The notes: generated by a model not told the origin, from the sequence alone. Numbered from the stretch's first letter, positions 33,800 through 44,419 are shown. The stretch is 64,000 nt of DNA from Novosphingobium sp. 17-62-19 (GCF_002256775.1 NZ_NCII01000010.1:1-64000), one strand, 5' to 3'. Translations and numbers: made by a program.

Positions 33800-33834
33800 A
33801 AGGGCGGTCCATTGGGCCGCCCTTTTGCTTTTCA
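33800..33834. terminator. Bidirectional-looking terminator
   Basis: AAGGGCGGTCC and GGGCCGCCCTT pair around ATT, followed by TTTTGCTTTT on the plus strand. It separates the convergent acyl-CoA synthetase and apt genes. Confidence 0.8.
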
Positions 33835-34368
33835 GTGCCCCGGAAAGTCCATGAGCGCGTCCACCGTCAGGCCCGCGTCGCGCAGTCGGGCTGCGCCGTG
33901 AAGGTCGGGGAGGTCGATCACGAAGAGGGCGTGGCTCACTGCTGCTCCGGCAGTGCGGAGCAGTTCGGCAGCGGCAAGCGCTGTGCCGCCGGTGGCGATG
34001 AGGTCGTCCACTATGACCACGCGTTGTCCCTCGGGGATGGCGGTGGGATCAATCTCCAGCCGGTCACGCCCGTATTCCAGCGCATAGTCGATGCCGATGG
34101 TCGGCACAGGCAGCTTGCCGGGCTTGCGCACGGGGACGAAGCCGAGGCCCATCCGGGCGGCCACAGCAGCGCCGAAGATGAAGCCGCGCGCTTCCATGCC
34201 CGCGATGGCTTCTGCACCCGCTGTTTCTGCCCTTTGCGCCAGATGATCGATACAGGCCGAGAAACCTGCGCCGTGCGAGATCAGCGTGGTGATATCGCGG
34301 AACAGGATGCCGGGGGCGGGGAAGTCCGGCACAGTGCGGACGAGGTGTTTGAGCTCTTCGGGTGTCAT
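33832..34368 (-). CDS. apt: Adenine phosphoribosyltransferase
   Basis: 178 residues. Salvages adenine to AMP using PRPP. DFPAPGILFRDIT at the N-terminus and the PRPP loop VVIVDDLIATGGT are diagnostic, as is MEARGFIFG. ATG at 34368; the frame is open further upstream, but family similarity begins MTPEELK. It faces the acyl-CoA synthetase gene across a terminator. Confidence 0.97.
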   Translation of the reverse strand: MTPEELKHLVRTVPDFPAPGILFRDITTLISHGAGFSACIDHLAQRAETAGAEAIAGMEARGFIFGAAVAARMGLGFVPVRKPGKLPVPTIGIDYALEYGRDRLEIDPTAIPEGQRVVIVDDLIATGGTALAAAELLRTAGAAVSHALFVIDLPDLHGAARLRDAGLTVDALMDFPGH

Positions 34369-34444
34369 TGCTGGCTTTCTAACGGGATATTCCGCCGATG
34401 TCTCGGCTCTGCATCTTGCGGTAGTATGACGAAAGACACGCACA

Positions 34445-34476
34445 AAGAAAAAGGCCACCGTTTCCGGTGGCCTTTA
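34445..34476 (-). terminator. Terminator of the bc1 operon
   Basis: GGCCACCG and CGGTGGCC pair around a 4-base loop, with flanking AAA/TTT, followed on the minus strand by TTTTTCTTTG. It lies 39 bases past the cytochrome c1 stop. Confidence 0.85.
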
Positions 34477-34514
34477 TTCTTGTTGCCAGTGGCAGACTGG
34501 TCAAAGCGGAAAGC

Positions 34515-35330
34515 TCAATGCTTGTCAGCCCAGACGTTCTTCTTGGCAAGGTATGCAAGGACGGTCGCGGCCAGCAGGAAGCCGAGCACAGCCCAGCCGG
34601 TCTGCTTGCGCTTGTCCGCCTTGGGTTCGGCCGTCCACATCAGGAATGCCGAAACATCCTTCGACATCTGGTCCACCGTCGCCTTGGTGCCGTCCGAGTA
34701 GGCGACCTGATCGTCGCTGGCGATCGGGGCGGGCATGGCAAGGTTCAGGTTGGCGAAGTACGGGTTGTAGTACAGGCCATCCGGGGTCTTGGAGTCCGGG
34801 AACTTCTTGAGAAGTTCGGCGGGCTGTTCCTGATAGCCGGTCAGCAGCGAGTAGACATAGGCACCGCCGTTGTGGCGCGCCTTGGCGATCAGCGAGAGAT
34901 CGGGCGGCACGCCCTGACCGGCATAATAAACGGTCGGGATGTAGTCAGAGGCGATGTTGTCACGCTCTGCACGCTCGCCGCTCTTCTCGTCGAAGGTCGG
35001 CTGCTTGGTGCCCCACTGCTTGGCAATCGCCTTCACTTCGCCTTCCGAATAGCCGAGATTGGCAAGATCGCGGAATGCGACGTGCTTGAGCGAGTGACAG
35101 GTGGCGCAGACTTCCTTGTAGACTTGGAAGCCACGCTGCAGCTGCTGCTTGTCGTATTTGCCAAAGACGCCGTCGCTGGCGAACTTCACGTCCTTGGGAT
35201 GGAGATGGAACTCGTGCTCTGCCGTGGGGGCAGCGGGTTCCGTGATCGCGGAGTAGGCGCCGTTACCGAACGACCAGAGCAGCGCGACTGCGAAGAACAG
35301 GCCTACCAGGGGGCCAAAAAGACGGACCAT
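34515..35330 (-). CDS. petC: Cytochrome c1 of the bc1 complex
   Basis: 271 residues. An N-terminal hydrophobic signal/anchor, the heme c site CATCHSLKH near residue 76, the axial methionine region (NLAMPAPI), and a C-terminal membrane helix (TGWAVLGFLLAATVLAYL) anchoring it to the inner membrane. It passes electrons from the Rieske protein to cytochrome c. Third gene in petABC order, 31 bases after petB. Confidence 0.96.
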   Translation of the reverse strand: MVRLFGPLVGLFFAVALLWSFGNGAYSAITEPAAPTAEHEFHLHPKDVKFASDGVFGKYDKQQLQRGFQVYKEVCATCHSLKHVAFRDLANLGYSEGEVKAIAKQWGTKQPTFDEKSGERAERDNIASDYIPTVYYAGQGVPPDLSLIAKARHNGGAYVYSLLTGYQEQPAELLKKFPDSKTPDGLYYNPYFANLNLAMPAPIASDDQVAYSDGTKATVDQMSKDVSAFLMWTAEPKADKRKQTGWAVLGFLLAATVLAYLAKKNVWADKH

Positions 35331-35361
35331 GGGGTTCTCTTTCTCTTACGCTTCGTGGCTG

Positions 35362-36654
35362 TCAGGCAGCTGCAGGGTTGGCGTTGAGCACAGCGCTCTC
35401 ATCCTTGCCCAGCACGGCTTCGGTGATCGAGAACGGAAGTGGCTCCGGCTTCTCGATCGACGAAACGAGCGGAAGGATGATGAGGAAGTGCGCGAAGTAA
35501 TAGAGCGATGCCAGCTGGCTGAGCATCACGAAGGGTTCTTCAGCCGGAGCGCCGCCGCAGTAGAACAGGATCGCCATGGTCGGGATGAGACCGAACCAGA
35601 AGAACTTGCGGAACAGCGGACGGTAGTGGCCCGAGCGAACCGGCGAGGTATCCAGCCAGGGCAGGAAGAACCACACCAGGATCGAGCCGAACATGGCGAG
35701 CACGCCCATCAGCTTGGCCGGGATGAAGAAGAAGTCATAGGTGAAGGCGCGCAGGATCGCGTAGAACGGCCAGAAGTACCATTCAGGAACGATGTGTGCG
35801 GGCGTCGAAAGTGGGTTTGCCGGGATGTAGTTGTCCGGGTGGCCCAGTGCGTTCGGTGCAAAGAACAGGATTGCGCAGTAGATCAGCAGGAACACGCCCA
35901 GTCCGAAGCCGTCCTTCGCCGTGTAGTACGGGTGGAAGGGAACGGTGTCGCTTTCAGCCTTCACTTCTACGCCGGTCGGGTTCGACGAGCCGGGGATGTG
36001 CAGCGCCCAGATGTGCAGGATGATGACACCCGCAATCACGAAGGGCAGCAGGAAGTGAAGCGAGAAGAAGCGGTTCAGCGCGGCGTTGTCGGGCGCAAAG
36101 CCACCGAGCAGCCAGATCTGAAGCGGTTCACCCACTACCGGGATAGCGCCGAACAGACCGGTGATGACCTTGGCACCCCAGAACGACATCTGGCCCCAGG
36201 GCAGCACATAGCCCATGAACGCCGTTGCCATCATCAGCAGGAAGATGACCACGCCGAGCAGCCAGATCATCTCGCGCGGGGCCTTGTACGATGAGTAGAA
36301 GAAGCCGCGGAAGATGTGCAGATATACGACGACGAAGAACGCCGAGGCCCCGTTTGCGTGCGCATAGCGCATCATCCAGCCCCAGTTGACGTCGCGCATG
36401 ATGTGCTCGGTCGAATCGAAGGCCACCAGCGCGTTGGGCGCATAGTGCATGGCCAGAATGACGCCTGTCACGATCTGAAGCACCAGACAGAAACCGGCGA
36501 GAACGCCGAAGTTCCACATGTAGTTCAGGTTGCGCGGCACCGGATAACCGGCGCCCACAGCGTTGTAGACGAAGCGGGGCAGCGGCAGCTTTTCATCGAG
36601 CCACTGCGTCAGGCCAAAGGCCGGCTTATATTCGTTTGCCCAGGGAAAGCTCAT
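35362..36654 (-). CDS. petB: Cytochrome b of the bc1 complex
   Basis: 430 residues with eight transmembrane helices. Four heme-ligating histidines occur in helices B and D (MHYAPN region and [27 protein letters not shown]), the [13 protein letters not shown] quinone-site motif is intact and the [12 protein letters not shown] cd loop is normal. Oxidises ubiquinol at the Qo site and reduces quinone at Qi. The start is the ATG at 36654; the frame extends five codons upstream. Gap to the Rieske gene is 11 bases. Confidence 0.97.
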   Translation of the reverse strand: MSFPWANEYKPAFGLTQWLDEKLPLPRFVYNAVGAGYPVPRNLNYMWNFGVLAGFCLVLQIVTGVILAMHYAPNALVAFDSTEHIMRDVNWGWMMRYAHANGASAFFVVVYLHIFRGFFYSSYKAPREMIWLLGVVIFLLMMATAFMGYVLPWGQMSFWGAKVITGLFGAIPVVGEPLQIWLLGGFAPDNAALNRFFSLHFLLPFVIAGVIILHIWALHIPGSSNPTGVEVKAESDTVPFHPYYTAKDGFGLGVFLLIYCAILFFAPNALGHPDNYIPANPLSTPAHIVPEWYFWPFYAILRAFTYDFFFIPAKLMGVLAMFGSILVWFFLPWLDTSPVRSGHYRPLFRKFFWFGLIPTMAILFYCGGAPAEEPFVMLSQLASLYYFAHFLIILPLVSSIEKPEPLPFSITEAVLGKDESAVLNANPAAA

Positions 36655-36665
36655 GTTTCCTGTCC

Positions 36666-37229
36666 TCAACCGATCTTCACGACAGCGTCGGAGATGAATG
36701 AATACTCGGGCACCTCAAGATTCTTGGGTGCCGGACCCTTGCGGATGCGCGCTGCGGTATCATAGTGCGAACCGTGGCACGGGCAGAAATAGCCGCCGAA
36801 CTCACCCTTCACTTCACCTTCGCCCGCGCCCAGCGGCACGCAGCCGAGGTGGGTGCAGACGCCCATGGTGATGAGCCAGTTGGTCTTGCCTTCCTTGGTC
36901 CGTTCTTCCAGCGTCTGCGGATCGCGCAGCGAGGAGGCATCAACCTTGTCCGCCGCAGCGATTTCTGCCGGGGTCAGGTTGCGGATGAACACCGGCTGCT
37001 TGCGGAATACCGCCTTGATCGCCTGGCCCGGCGTGATCGCCGAGATGTCGATCTCGGTCGAGCTTTGTGCCAGCACGTCTGCCGATGGAGCCATCTGACT
37101 CACCAGCGGGAACAGCACGGCCGCGCCGCCCACCCCCGCAAAACTCACCGCCGCGATATTGATGAAATCGCGCCGGCGCACGCCTTCTCCGGCTTCTGCC
37201 GAAGTGTCGATGCTCGCCTGTTCAGCCAT
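36666..37229 (-). CDS. petA: Rieske iron-sulfur subunit of the bc1 complex
   Basis: 187 residues. The N-terminal membrane anchor ([21 protein letters not shown]) has a twin-arginine-like RRRDF before it. The 2Fe-2S ligands are in CTHLGCVP and CPCHGSHYD. First gene of petABC, it transfers electrons from quinol to cytochrome c1. ATG 37229 is preferred; an open frame reaches 37373 without family likeness. The 254 bases upstream to the MidA-like gene should hold the operon promoter. Confidence 0.96.
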   Translation of the reverse strand: MAEQASIDTSAEAGEGVRRRDFINIAAVSFAGVGGAAVLFPLVSQMAPSADVLAQSSTEIDISAITPGQAIKAVFRKQPVFIRNLTPAEIAAADKVDASSLRDPQTLEERTKEGKTNWLITMGVCTHLGCVPLGAGEGEVKGEFGGYFCPCHGSHYDTAARIRKGPAPKNLEVPEYSFISDAVVKIG

Positions 37230-37483
37230 TGAAATTCCCTGCCTGCTGCCGCCGCGCGCGCGAATCGCACACGGTCCAACTTGCCATTGTGGAACGGTTC
37301 GGGACGACCGGACCGGCGCGTCCTGAACCGCACGGGAGCCGGGCACGCACAAATGCGCCATGCCAGCCCCCACTTGGCGGGCCTGATAGACGCAAAGTCA
37401 CGCCTTTGCCAACAGGCATTTTGGTATGGGGAATCACCCTTGTTTCCGGCGCATTTCGGAACGGCGAGCCGCTATTGCGTGGC

Positions 37484-38539
37484 TTATGCAGCCTGCTCGA
37501 ACCCAGCGCCATCGGGCCAATCGGGCGCGGTGATTCCCATAACCTTGAACAGAGAACCCATCTGCCCCTCTCCGGTCAGGCGATCACGCGCGGTGCGCAC
37601 TGCTTCTGCTTGGGCAGGCGCAAAGGCCGCCAGCGCGTCGGCACGCGCATCGATGCCCAGTGCACGCAGCCAGTTGCCCTGCTCTACGGTCCCCAGCCAG
37701 CGCGCACCACGAGATTGCGCGATCGGAGCGAGCGCAGAGAAATCGACGTGTGCCGTGAGGTCTGCTTCACCGGGCGACGAGAAAACGTCTACCTTGCGGT
37801 GCGCTCGCACGGCCTGAAGCGAGGAGCCAAAGCGCGGCTCGGCATGACCATAGTCGATGAAAAGCGCTGCTCCGCCTTGCGTGGCGAGCCTGCCCGCCAC
37901 TTCATAGACGATAGCTGCTGATGCGGGAGAGGTTTCGTAAATTGTATTTTCGGGTGCATCTCTGCGATTGCTGGGGACGGCAACTTCCATCGGTGCGGTC
38001 CCTGCCACAGGCACAAGCCGCCCTTCGTGCAGCCCGACCATGCGTTCGCGCCATCCAGTGCCCGTGCGCACCAGTTGCCGTACCGGAAGCGCATCAAGAA
38101 ATTCGTTGGCTACGATCAGGAGGGGGCCATCGTTGGGCAGCGATGAAAGATCGTCATGCCAGAAGGCCTCAGGGTGCAATTCCAGCTGCTGCGCCTTGAG
38201 CGCAACGCTCGTCTCCACAAAATGCGTACGCGGATTGAGGCCGTACTTCCGTGCCGCGTCCAGCGCATCGCGCGCCAACGTGCCACGCCCTGGGCCAAGC
38301 TCGACATAGTGTACCGGCTCGCTCCGCCCGGCGCGAATCCAGATGTCGGCCAGCCACAGCCCAATCAGTTCGCCAAACATCTGGCTGATTTCCGGCGCGG
38401 TGATGAAATCGCCAGCCACGCCAAACGGATCGCGCCCACCATAGTAGTGTGCATTTGATTCGGCCATGTAGTGCGCCACGCTGATCGGGCCGGTGTTGGT
38501 GATCAGCCGCGTGAAGGTATCGAGCAGCGGTGCTTTCAC
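37484..38539 (-). CDS. SAM-dependent methyltransferase, MidA/NDUFAF7 family
   Basis: 351 residues of the DUF185 group. YVELGPGRGTLARD is the SAM-binding glycine motif, and FGVAGDFITAPEISQMFGELIGLW plus FIDYGHA are characteristic. Mitochondrial relatives (NDUFAF7/MidA) methylate an arginine on a complex I subunit; the bacterial role is by analogy only. Start is GTG 38539 overlapping the lgt stop (GTGA), so it is translated with lgt. Confidence 0.88.
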   Translation of the reverse strand: MKAPLLDTFTRLITNTGPISVAHYMAESNAHYYGGRDPFGVAGDFITAPEISQMFGELIGLWLADIWIRAGRSEPVHYVELGPGRGTLARDALDAARKYGLNPRTHFVETSVALKAQQLELHPEAFWHDDLSSLPNDGPLLIVANEFLDALPVRQLVRTGTGWRERMVGLHEGRLVPVAGTAPMEVAVPSNRRDAPENTIYETSPASAAIVYEVAGRLATQGGAALFIDYGHAEPRFGSSLQAVRAHRKVDVFSSPGEADLTAHVDFSALAPIAQSRGARWLGTVEQGNWLRALGIDARADALAAFAPAQAEAVRTARDRLTGEGQMGSLFKVMGITAPDWPDGAGFEQAA

Positions 38540-39435
38540 GCCGGGGCGGCTCCGCCCACTGGCAGTGGCTTGCGGATCAGCGCGCGCAGGAAGAAGAACA
38601 GACCCACCGCCATCATCGGGATCGTCAGCCACTGGCCCATCGAAAAACCGGTGCGCATGGCAAATTCCATCAGCTGCGCGTCGGGCTCACGATAGAATTC
38701 GACGGTGAACCGGGCAAGGGCATAGCCAAAGGTGAACAGCCCGACGAGCAGCCCGGTGCGCCAGCGTGCCTTGGTCTTCCAGAACAGGAACAGCAGCAGC
38801 ACCGCCAGAACCAGACCTTCGAGCGCGGCTTCGTAAAGCTGGCTGGGATGGCGCGCGATCGGCCCACCGCCGGGGAAGACCATCGCCCACGGCACGCCCG
38901 CTCCGGCTTCGCGGCCCCAGAGCTCGCCATTCATGAAATTGGCAAGGCGGCCGAACAGCAGTCCGAACGGCACGCAGACAGAGATATAGTCGCACACCCG
39001 CACAAAGTTGAGCTTTGCCCGCCATGATACCCAGGCAATCGCCAGCACCACACCGATCAACCCGCCGTGGAAGCTCATGCCGCCCTCCCACAGCTTGATC
39101 AGGTTCTGCGGCGCGGAAAGCAGTTCGGGCGCGTAGAACACGGCATAACCAAGCCTTCCGCCAAGGATGATACCGAGCGTGGCGTAGAAGAACAGGTCAT
39201 CGGTATGGCGCTGCGCCATCGGCGAGCCGGGCTGGCGGATCATCTTTGACAGAAGCCAATAGCCCAGCACGATCCCGCCGAGATAGGCCAGCGAATACCA
39301 CTTGAGCGCGAAGAAGCCGAGGTCGAGTGCGATCGGGGAAACGCCCAGATCTTCCCAGCGAATCGGTGCTGAAACTCCTGCCGAAGCGGCTGACGTTACG
39401 GCAAGCGCGGTTACCGTTGACACTAGTGACAGCAA
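38536..39435 (-). CDS. lgt: Prolipoprotein diacylglyceryl transferase
   Basis: 299 residues, about seven transmembrane segments. Transfers diacylglycerol from phosphatidylglycerol to the lipobox cysteine. HGGLIGVVLA with the His and the motif GRLANFMNGELWG are diagnostic; RHPSQLYEA completes the active region. No ATG serves the N-terminus: the proposed start is TTG at 39435, supported by AGGGAG 8 bases upstream. Confidence 0.95.
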   Translation of the reverse strand: MLSLVSTVTALAVTSAASAGVSAPIRWEDLGVSPIALDLGFFALKWYSLAYLGGIVLGYWLLSKMIRQPGSPMAQRHTDDLFFYATLGIILGGRLGYAVFYAPELLSAPQNLIKLWEGGMSFHGGLIGVVLAIAWVSWRAKLNFVRVCDYISVCVPFGLLFGRLANFMNGELWGREAGAGVPWAMVFPGGGPIARHPSQLYEAALEGLVLAVLLLFLFWKTKARWRTGLLVGLFTFGYALARFTVEFYREPDAQLMEFAMRTGFSMGQWLTIPMMAVGLFFFLRALIRKPLPVGGAAPA

Positions 39436-39591
39436 GCTGTGAACTCCCTACAAACTTCGGATCGGACCCGTTTCCATGCTGCCGGATGCGCCCTTTGGGG
39501 TAGCGTATTGGCACAGGGGAAAGGCCGCACGCAAACCCGAAAAGGCCCGCATCAAGATGGGCCTGCGGGTGAGGAGCAATGAAAGGGTATC

Positions 39592-41295
39592 ATGAAGACC
39601 GAACTGGACCTTGCCATGGACCGCGCTTTTGGCGCGATGACTGCAGAAGGCGGCATGTTCCATACGGTTCCCATACGGCGGTTTGATCGGGATCTGCCTA
39701 TGATCGCCGCCGCGCCACCGCACCTGCCTGCCTACTTCGCCTATTTCTGCGCGATGCAGGGGGACAAGACTTTCATCGTCGATGGTGCAACACGCCTCAG
39801 CTTTGCCGACGTCTACAAGGCTGCGCGGCATGTCGCAGGCGGTATGGTCGAAGGGTTGGGGCTGCAAAAGGGTGACCGCGTGGCCATTGCTGCGCGCAAT
39901 TCGGCCAACTGGGTGGTTGCCTACATGGCCGTGCTGATGGCTGGCGGCTGCGCAACCCTGCTCAACGGTTGGTGGCAGGGCGAAGAACTGGCGCAGGGCA
40001 TAGATCTTGTCGATTGCCGTTTCGTGATCGCCGATGCTTCACGCGCGGCGCGATTGGAGGGCCACAAGCATGGGGCAACGATGCTTCCTATGAAGCATGA
40101 CTGCCACTACGCCGAGGGACTCGCTGCGCTTTTGGCCAATGGCGGCAGCATGGAAACGATCCTGCCCGAACTGACGGGCGATGATCTGGCGACCGTGCTG
40201 TTTACCTCCGGCTCCACCGGTGTGGCCAAGGGCGCCTATTCCGATCATCGTGGCGTGGTGCAGGGCACCATGAACTATGTCGCCCAGACAGCAGGAATGC
40301 TGGCGATCCTGACAGCGCGTGGAGAGGCTCCCGCAGCAGACTCGCAGCCGACCACATTGGTCAATGTCCCGCTGTTCCATGTAACGGGCGAAGTACCCGT
40401 GTTCCTCCAGTCCTTTGCCATCGGGCGAAAGTTGGTGCTGATGCCCAAATGGGACGCGGTCGAGGCCATGCGTCTGATCGAGCGGGAAAAGGTCAGCTAT
40501 TTCGTCGGCGTGCCGCTGATGAGTTTCGAAATCGCTACGCACCCGGATCGTGACAAATATGATTTGTCCACATGCGTCTCCTTTGCCGCTGGCGGCGCGC
40601 CGCGCCCGGTCGAGCACGTTGACCGCATCCGCAAGGCGCTACCCCACGCTTTCCCACTGTTGGGATATGGCCTTACGGAAACCAATGGTGTGGGTTGTGG
40701 CAATCTCAACGAGAACTACCTCGCCAAGCCCGGCAGCACTGGCACCGCCTCGCGCCCGCTGGTCGACCTTGCTATCCTTGACGATGATGGCAACGCTCTA
40801 CCGCAAGGCGCTGTGGGCGAAGTTTCGATCCGGTCCATCGCCAATTTTCTTGGGTACTGGAACAACGAGAAGGCCACGCGCGAGGCCATTACGTCTGACG
40901 GGTACTTCCGCACCGGCGATCTCGGCTATCTCGACCCTGAGGGCTACCTGTTCATCGTTGACCGCAAGAAGGACATCATCATTCGCGGCGGCGAGAATAT
41001 CTCGTGCATCGAGGTGGAAAGCGCGATCTACGCTCACCCCTGCATTGCCGAAGTCAGCGTATTCGGCTTGCCGGATGAAAAGCTGGGTGAGGTTCCCGCC
41101 GCGGTCTACCTAGCCAAGGAGGATTGTTCGGCAACCGAGGAGGAACTGCGCGTGTTCCTTGCCGAACATATCGCCCCGTTCAAAATTCCCGTGCGTTTCT
41201 GGGAAGTTCACGAAGCTTTGCCCCGCCTTGGCACCGAAAAGGTCGACAAGCGCTCTTTGCGCGAACGCTATACCAAAGAGTGGCTGGCACCTTAG
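39592..41295 (+). CDS. AMP-forming acyl-CoA synthetase
   Basis: 567 residues of the adenylate-forming family. The A3 motif FTSGSTGVAKG, the A5 region YGLTETNG, YFRTGDLGYLDPEGY, and the A8/A10 region DIIIRGGENIS with a C-terminal lysine (TEKVDKRSL) are all present. It activates a carboxylic acid to acyl-AMP and then acyl-CoA; chain length or aromatic preference is not readable. Divergent from lgt and 59 bases before glnD. Confidence 0.92.
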   Translation: MKTELDLAMDRAFGAMTAEGGMFHTVPIRRFDRDLPMIAAAPPHLPAYFAYFCAMQGDKTFIVDGATRLSFADVYKAARHVAGGMVEGLGLQKGDRVAIAARNSANWVVAYMAVLMAGGCATLLNGWWQGEELAQGIDLVDCRFVIADASRAARLEGHKHGATMLPMKHDCHYAEGLAALLANGGSMETILPELTGDDLATVLFTSGSTGVAKGAYSDHRGVVQGTMNYVAQTAGMLAILTARGEAPAADSQPTTLVNVPLFHVTGEVPVFLQSFAIGRKLVLMPKWDAVEAMRLIEREKVSYFVGVPLMSFEIATHPDRDKYDLSTCVSFAAGGAPRPVEHVDRIRKALPHAFPLLGYGLTETNGVGCGNLNENYLAKPGSTGTASRPLVDLAILDDDGNALPQGAVGEVSIRSIANFLGYWNNEKATREAITSDGYFRTGDLGYLDPEGYLFIVDRKKDIIIRGGENISCIEVESAIYAHPCIAEVSVFGLPDEKLGEVPAAVYLAKEDCSATEEELRVFLAEHIAPFKIPVRFWEVHEALPRLGTEKVDKRSLRERYTKEWLAP

Positions 41296-41354
41296 TTTAC
41301 TGCCCCATAGCCATTGTTATTGGACGGTAACGCCTCACACGATAAAGGGGAGGC

Positions 41355-44096
41355 ATGATGCTTCCCCGGATCGCCAATCAGCGCGCCATCATTGATCGTC
41401 GCGCGCTTGCCGACGCGGTCGCGGCTGCCTTTGCCGAACAGGGTGAAAAGGCGCGGCCCGCTGTTGTCGAACTGCTGCGCAATGCGCTTGAATCCGGGCG
41501 TGCAGAGATTGCCCGCAGGCTTGAGGCAAAGCCCTCGGCGGGGACAGAATGCGCGCAAGCACAGGCGTTCCTTGTCGATCAGCTTGTCAGGATCATTTAC
41601 GATCATGTCGTCGCGCGTGTCTATCGTGCCAGCAATCGCTCCACCGGTGAGCGCATCGCGGTTTTGGCGGTAGGCGGCTACGGGCGGGGCGAAATGGCAC
41701 CGCATTCGGATGTCGATATAGCCTTCATCACCCCGATCAAGCCCACATCATGGTGTGAGCAGGTGATTGAGGCGATGCTCTATTTCCTGTGGGACCTTGG
41801 CCTCAAGGTCGGCCAGTCCAGTCGCTCACTCGATGAAGTAGTGCGCATGGCCAAGAGCGACCTTACCATCCGCACGGCAATGCTTGAGGGCCGCTATGTC
41901 TGGGGTGATCGCGAACTCTACGATTCCGCGTCAGCGCGCTTTTGGGCCGAAGTGGTCAACGGGTCCGAAAAGCAATTCGTCACCGAAAAGCTGGAAGAGC
42001 GTAACCAGCGTCACAAACGTCTTGGCGACAGTCGCTATGTCGTTGAACCCAACGTGAAAGAGGGCAAGGGTGGCTTGCGCGATCTGCACACGCTCTACTG
42101 GATCGGCAAATACATCCACAAGGTGCGCGACGCGTCCGAACTGGTTGATGTTGGCCTGCTGACCGCAGAAGAGTACCGCGCGTTCCGCCGGGCGGAGAAC
42201 TTCTTCTGGGCAGTGCGCTGCCATCTTCACACGCTGACCAACCGCGCTGAGGACCGCCTTACCTTCGATATGCAGCGCGAAGTTGCCATGCGCATGAACT
42301 TCGCTGATCGACCCGGCAAAAGTGCGGTTGAGCGGTTCATGCAGTACTTTTTCCTGCAGGCCAAACAGGTGGGCTCGCTCACCGGCGTGTTCCTTGCCCA
42401 GCTCGATGACCAGTTTGCCAAGCAGAAGCGCGGCTTTTTCTCTGCCCTGCGCAGCCGTAAGAAGAAGATCGGTGCTTTCGTGCTCGATGGCGGCAAACTA
42501 GGCGTCCCCGACGACGGCATTTTCCAGAATGACCCGGTGCGCCTCCTTGAAATATTCGCCGTTGCGGTGGAGCAGCAGATTGAAATTCACCCCGATGCCA
42601 TGCGCATTGCCCGCCGCGATGCGGGCCTGATCGACGCTGCGGTGCGCAAGGATCCGCGCGCCAATGCGCTGTTCATGGATGTGCTCACCAGCCGCAAAGA
42701 CCCTGAAACAGTCCTGCGCTGGATGAATGAAGCGGGCGTATTTGGCCGCTTCATTCCCGATTTCGGCCGCGTGATCGCGCAGATGCAGTTCGACATGTAC
42801 CACCACTACACGGTGGACGAACACACCATCCGCGCCATCGGGCTGCTCGCCAAGATCGAAAAGGGCGAGGCGAAGGACGATCATCCCCTCGCCAGCGAAG
42901 TCGTCAGCAAGGTGGCCTCACGCCGCGTGCTCTATCTGGCCACGCTGCTCCACGATATCGCCAAAGGCCGTCAGGGCGATCATTCGGTGCTGGGAGCCGA
43001 AGTGGCGATGAAGCTGTGCCCGCGGCTTGGCCTTTCGGCAGCTGAAACAGAACTGGTTGCCTGGCTGGTGCGCTGGCATCTGCTGATGAGCGCCACCGCG
43101 TTCAAGCGCGATCTGGCCGATTACAAGACCATCGCCGATTTCGTCCAAACGGTGCAGAGTCAGGAACGCTTGCGCCTGCTGCTAATTCTCACTGTCGTCG
43201 ATATCCGCGCAGTCGGTCCCGGCGTGTGGAACTCGTGGAAGCGGCAGCTTCTTGGCGATTTGTTCGTTTCAGCCGAAGAAATGCTTCGCCTCGGTCACAA
43301 GCAGCACGGCCGGGCCGAGCGCATTGCCGCCAAGAAAAAGGCCGTCGGTGCGATCCTGAAGGAGCGTGACGCCCTCATCGGCACGGTCGGCAAGCAGCTG
43401 GGCGATGCATACTGGATTGCCGAACCCGAAGACATCATCGCGCTCAACCTCCAGCAGATGGACACTGCGCTGGGCGAGCCGCTCTCGGTCGAGGCCCACT
43501 GGTATCCGGCACGCGGAGCGACGCTCGTCACCGTGCTGGCAGCAGATCACCCCGGCCTGTTCTACCGTATCGCCGGTGGCATCCACCTTGCCGGCGGCAA
43601 CATCATCGATGCGCGCATCCACACTGCGCGCAATGGGACGGCGGTTGACAATTTCCTTGTTCAGGACCCGCTGGGGCGTCCCATCAATGAAGCGACCCAG
43701 ATCGCCCGCCTCAAGAACGCGATTGCCGATGCGCTGGCCAACCGGGTCAAGCTCCTGCCTCAGCTTGCCGCCCGCCCGCTCGCCCGTCCGCGTGCCGATG
43801 CATTCGACGTGCGCCCGATCGTGATTTTCGACAACAAGGCCTCGAACCGATTCACCGTAATCGAGATCGGGTCACGCGATCGTCCCGCCTTGCTCAATCG
43901 CCTTGCCCGCGCTCTGTTCGAAGCCCGCCTGGTCGTCCACTCCGCCCACATCGCCACTTACGGCGAGCGAGCGGTCGATACCTTCTATGTCACCGATGTG
44001 TTGGGCGAGAAGATTGCAGACGAAGCGCGCATGAAGACGGTGGAAAAGCGCCTGCTTGAAGCTGCTGAGGATCGCAAGATCAAGGTTGCTGCTTGA
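41355..44096 (+). CDS. glnD: [Protein-PII] uridylyltransferase/uridylyl-removing enzyme
   Basis: 913 residues. Nucleotidyltransferase domain (GGYGRGEMAPHSDVDIAF), an HD domain (LHDIAKGRQGDHS) that removes UMP, and two C-terminal ACT domains (LVTVLAADHPGLFYR and VIEIGSRDRPALLNR) that sense glutamine. It uridylylates the PII protein encoded at 57066 when nitrogen is scarce. GGGGAGGC precedes the start. The stop overlaps a small convergent gene by 17 bases. Confidence 0.98.
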   Translation: MMLPRIANQRAIIDRRALADAVAAAFAEQGEKARPAVVELLRNALESGRAEIARRLEAKPSAGTECAQAQAFLVDQLVRIIYDHVVARVYRASNRSTGERIAVLAVGGYGRGEMAPHSDVDIAFITPIKPTSWCEQVIEAMLYFLWDLGLKVGQSSRSLDEVVRMAKSDLTIRTAMLEGRYVWGDRELYDSASARFWAEVVNGSEKQFVTEKLEERNQRHKRLGDSRYVVEPNVKEGKGGLRDLHTLYWIGKYIHKVRDASELVDVGLLTAEEYRAFRRAENFFWAVRCHLHTLTNRAEDRLTFDMQREVAMRMNFADRPGKSAVERFMQYFFLQAKQVGSLTGVFLAQLDDQFAKQKRGFFSALRSRKKKIGAFVLDGGKLGVPDDGIFQNDPVRLLEIFAVAVEQQIEIHPDAMRIARRDAGLIDAAVRKDPRANALFMDVLTSRKDPETVLRWMNEAGVFGRFIPDFGRVIAQMQFDMYHHYTVDEHTIRAIGLLAKIEKGEAKDDHPLASEVVSKVASRRVLYLATLLHDIAKGRQGDHSVLGAEVAMKLCPRLGLSAAETELVAWLVRWHLLMSATAFKRDLADYKTIADFVQTVQSQERLRLLLILTVVDIRAVGPGVWNSWKRQLLGDLFVSAEEMLRLGHKQHGRAERIAAKKKAVGAILKERDALIGTVGKQLGDAYWIAEPEDIIALNLQQMDTALGEPLSVEAHWYPARGATLVTVLAADHPGLFYRIAGGIHLAGGNIIDARIHTARNGTAVDNFLVQDPLGRPINEATQIARLKNAIADALANRVKLLPQLAARPLARPRADAFDVRPIVIFDNKASNRFTVIEIGSRDRPALLNRLARALFEARLVVHSAHIATYGERAVDTFYVTDVLGEKIADEARMKTVEKRLLEAAEDRKIKVAA

Positions 44097-44289
44097 TTTG
44101 GGTTGCTTTCAGGTGGGTGATCTTCTGCGCGATCAGCCAGCTGACCGGGAAGGCCAGCAAGAAACCGGCGAGCGCAGAAATAGCAATCGGCTTCATCCCG
44201 TCCATTCCGGCTGCAAGCACGGCGGTCACGCCAATGCCCATAAGCGTGGTGGCAACGACCGAGTGCAGGATCATCATCAGACGGAACAT
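44080..44289 (-). CDS. Small two-helix membrane protein
   Basis: 69 residues with two hydrophobic helices (MMILHSVVATTLMGIGVTAVL and ISALAGFLLAFPVSWLI). Short proteins of this type are common in alphaproteobacteria and sometimes misnamed CTP synthetase; no function is known. Convergent with glnD and overlapping its last 17 bases. Confidence 0.6.
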   Translation of the reverse strand: MFRLMMILHSVVATTLMGIGVTAVLAAGMDGMKPIAISALAGFLLAFPVSWLIAQKITHLKATQIKQQP

Positions 44290-44419
44290 GGCGCGGGCCT
44301 TTTCCAGTTTTTGCAGGATCAGGTAATCTCTATATCAGGCAATCCTGATATGAATTGACGCGCGTCAAACTGCCGATCTGCGGACTCGCAACTGGCCGCT
44401 GCCATCCCTATGTCTGCCG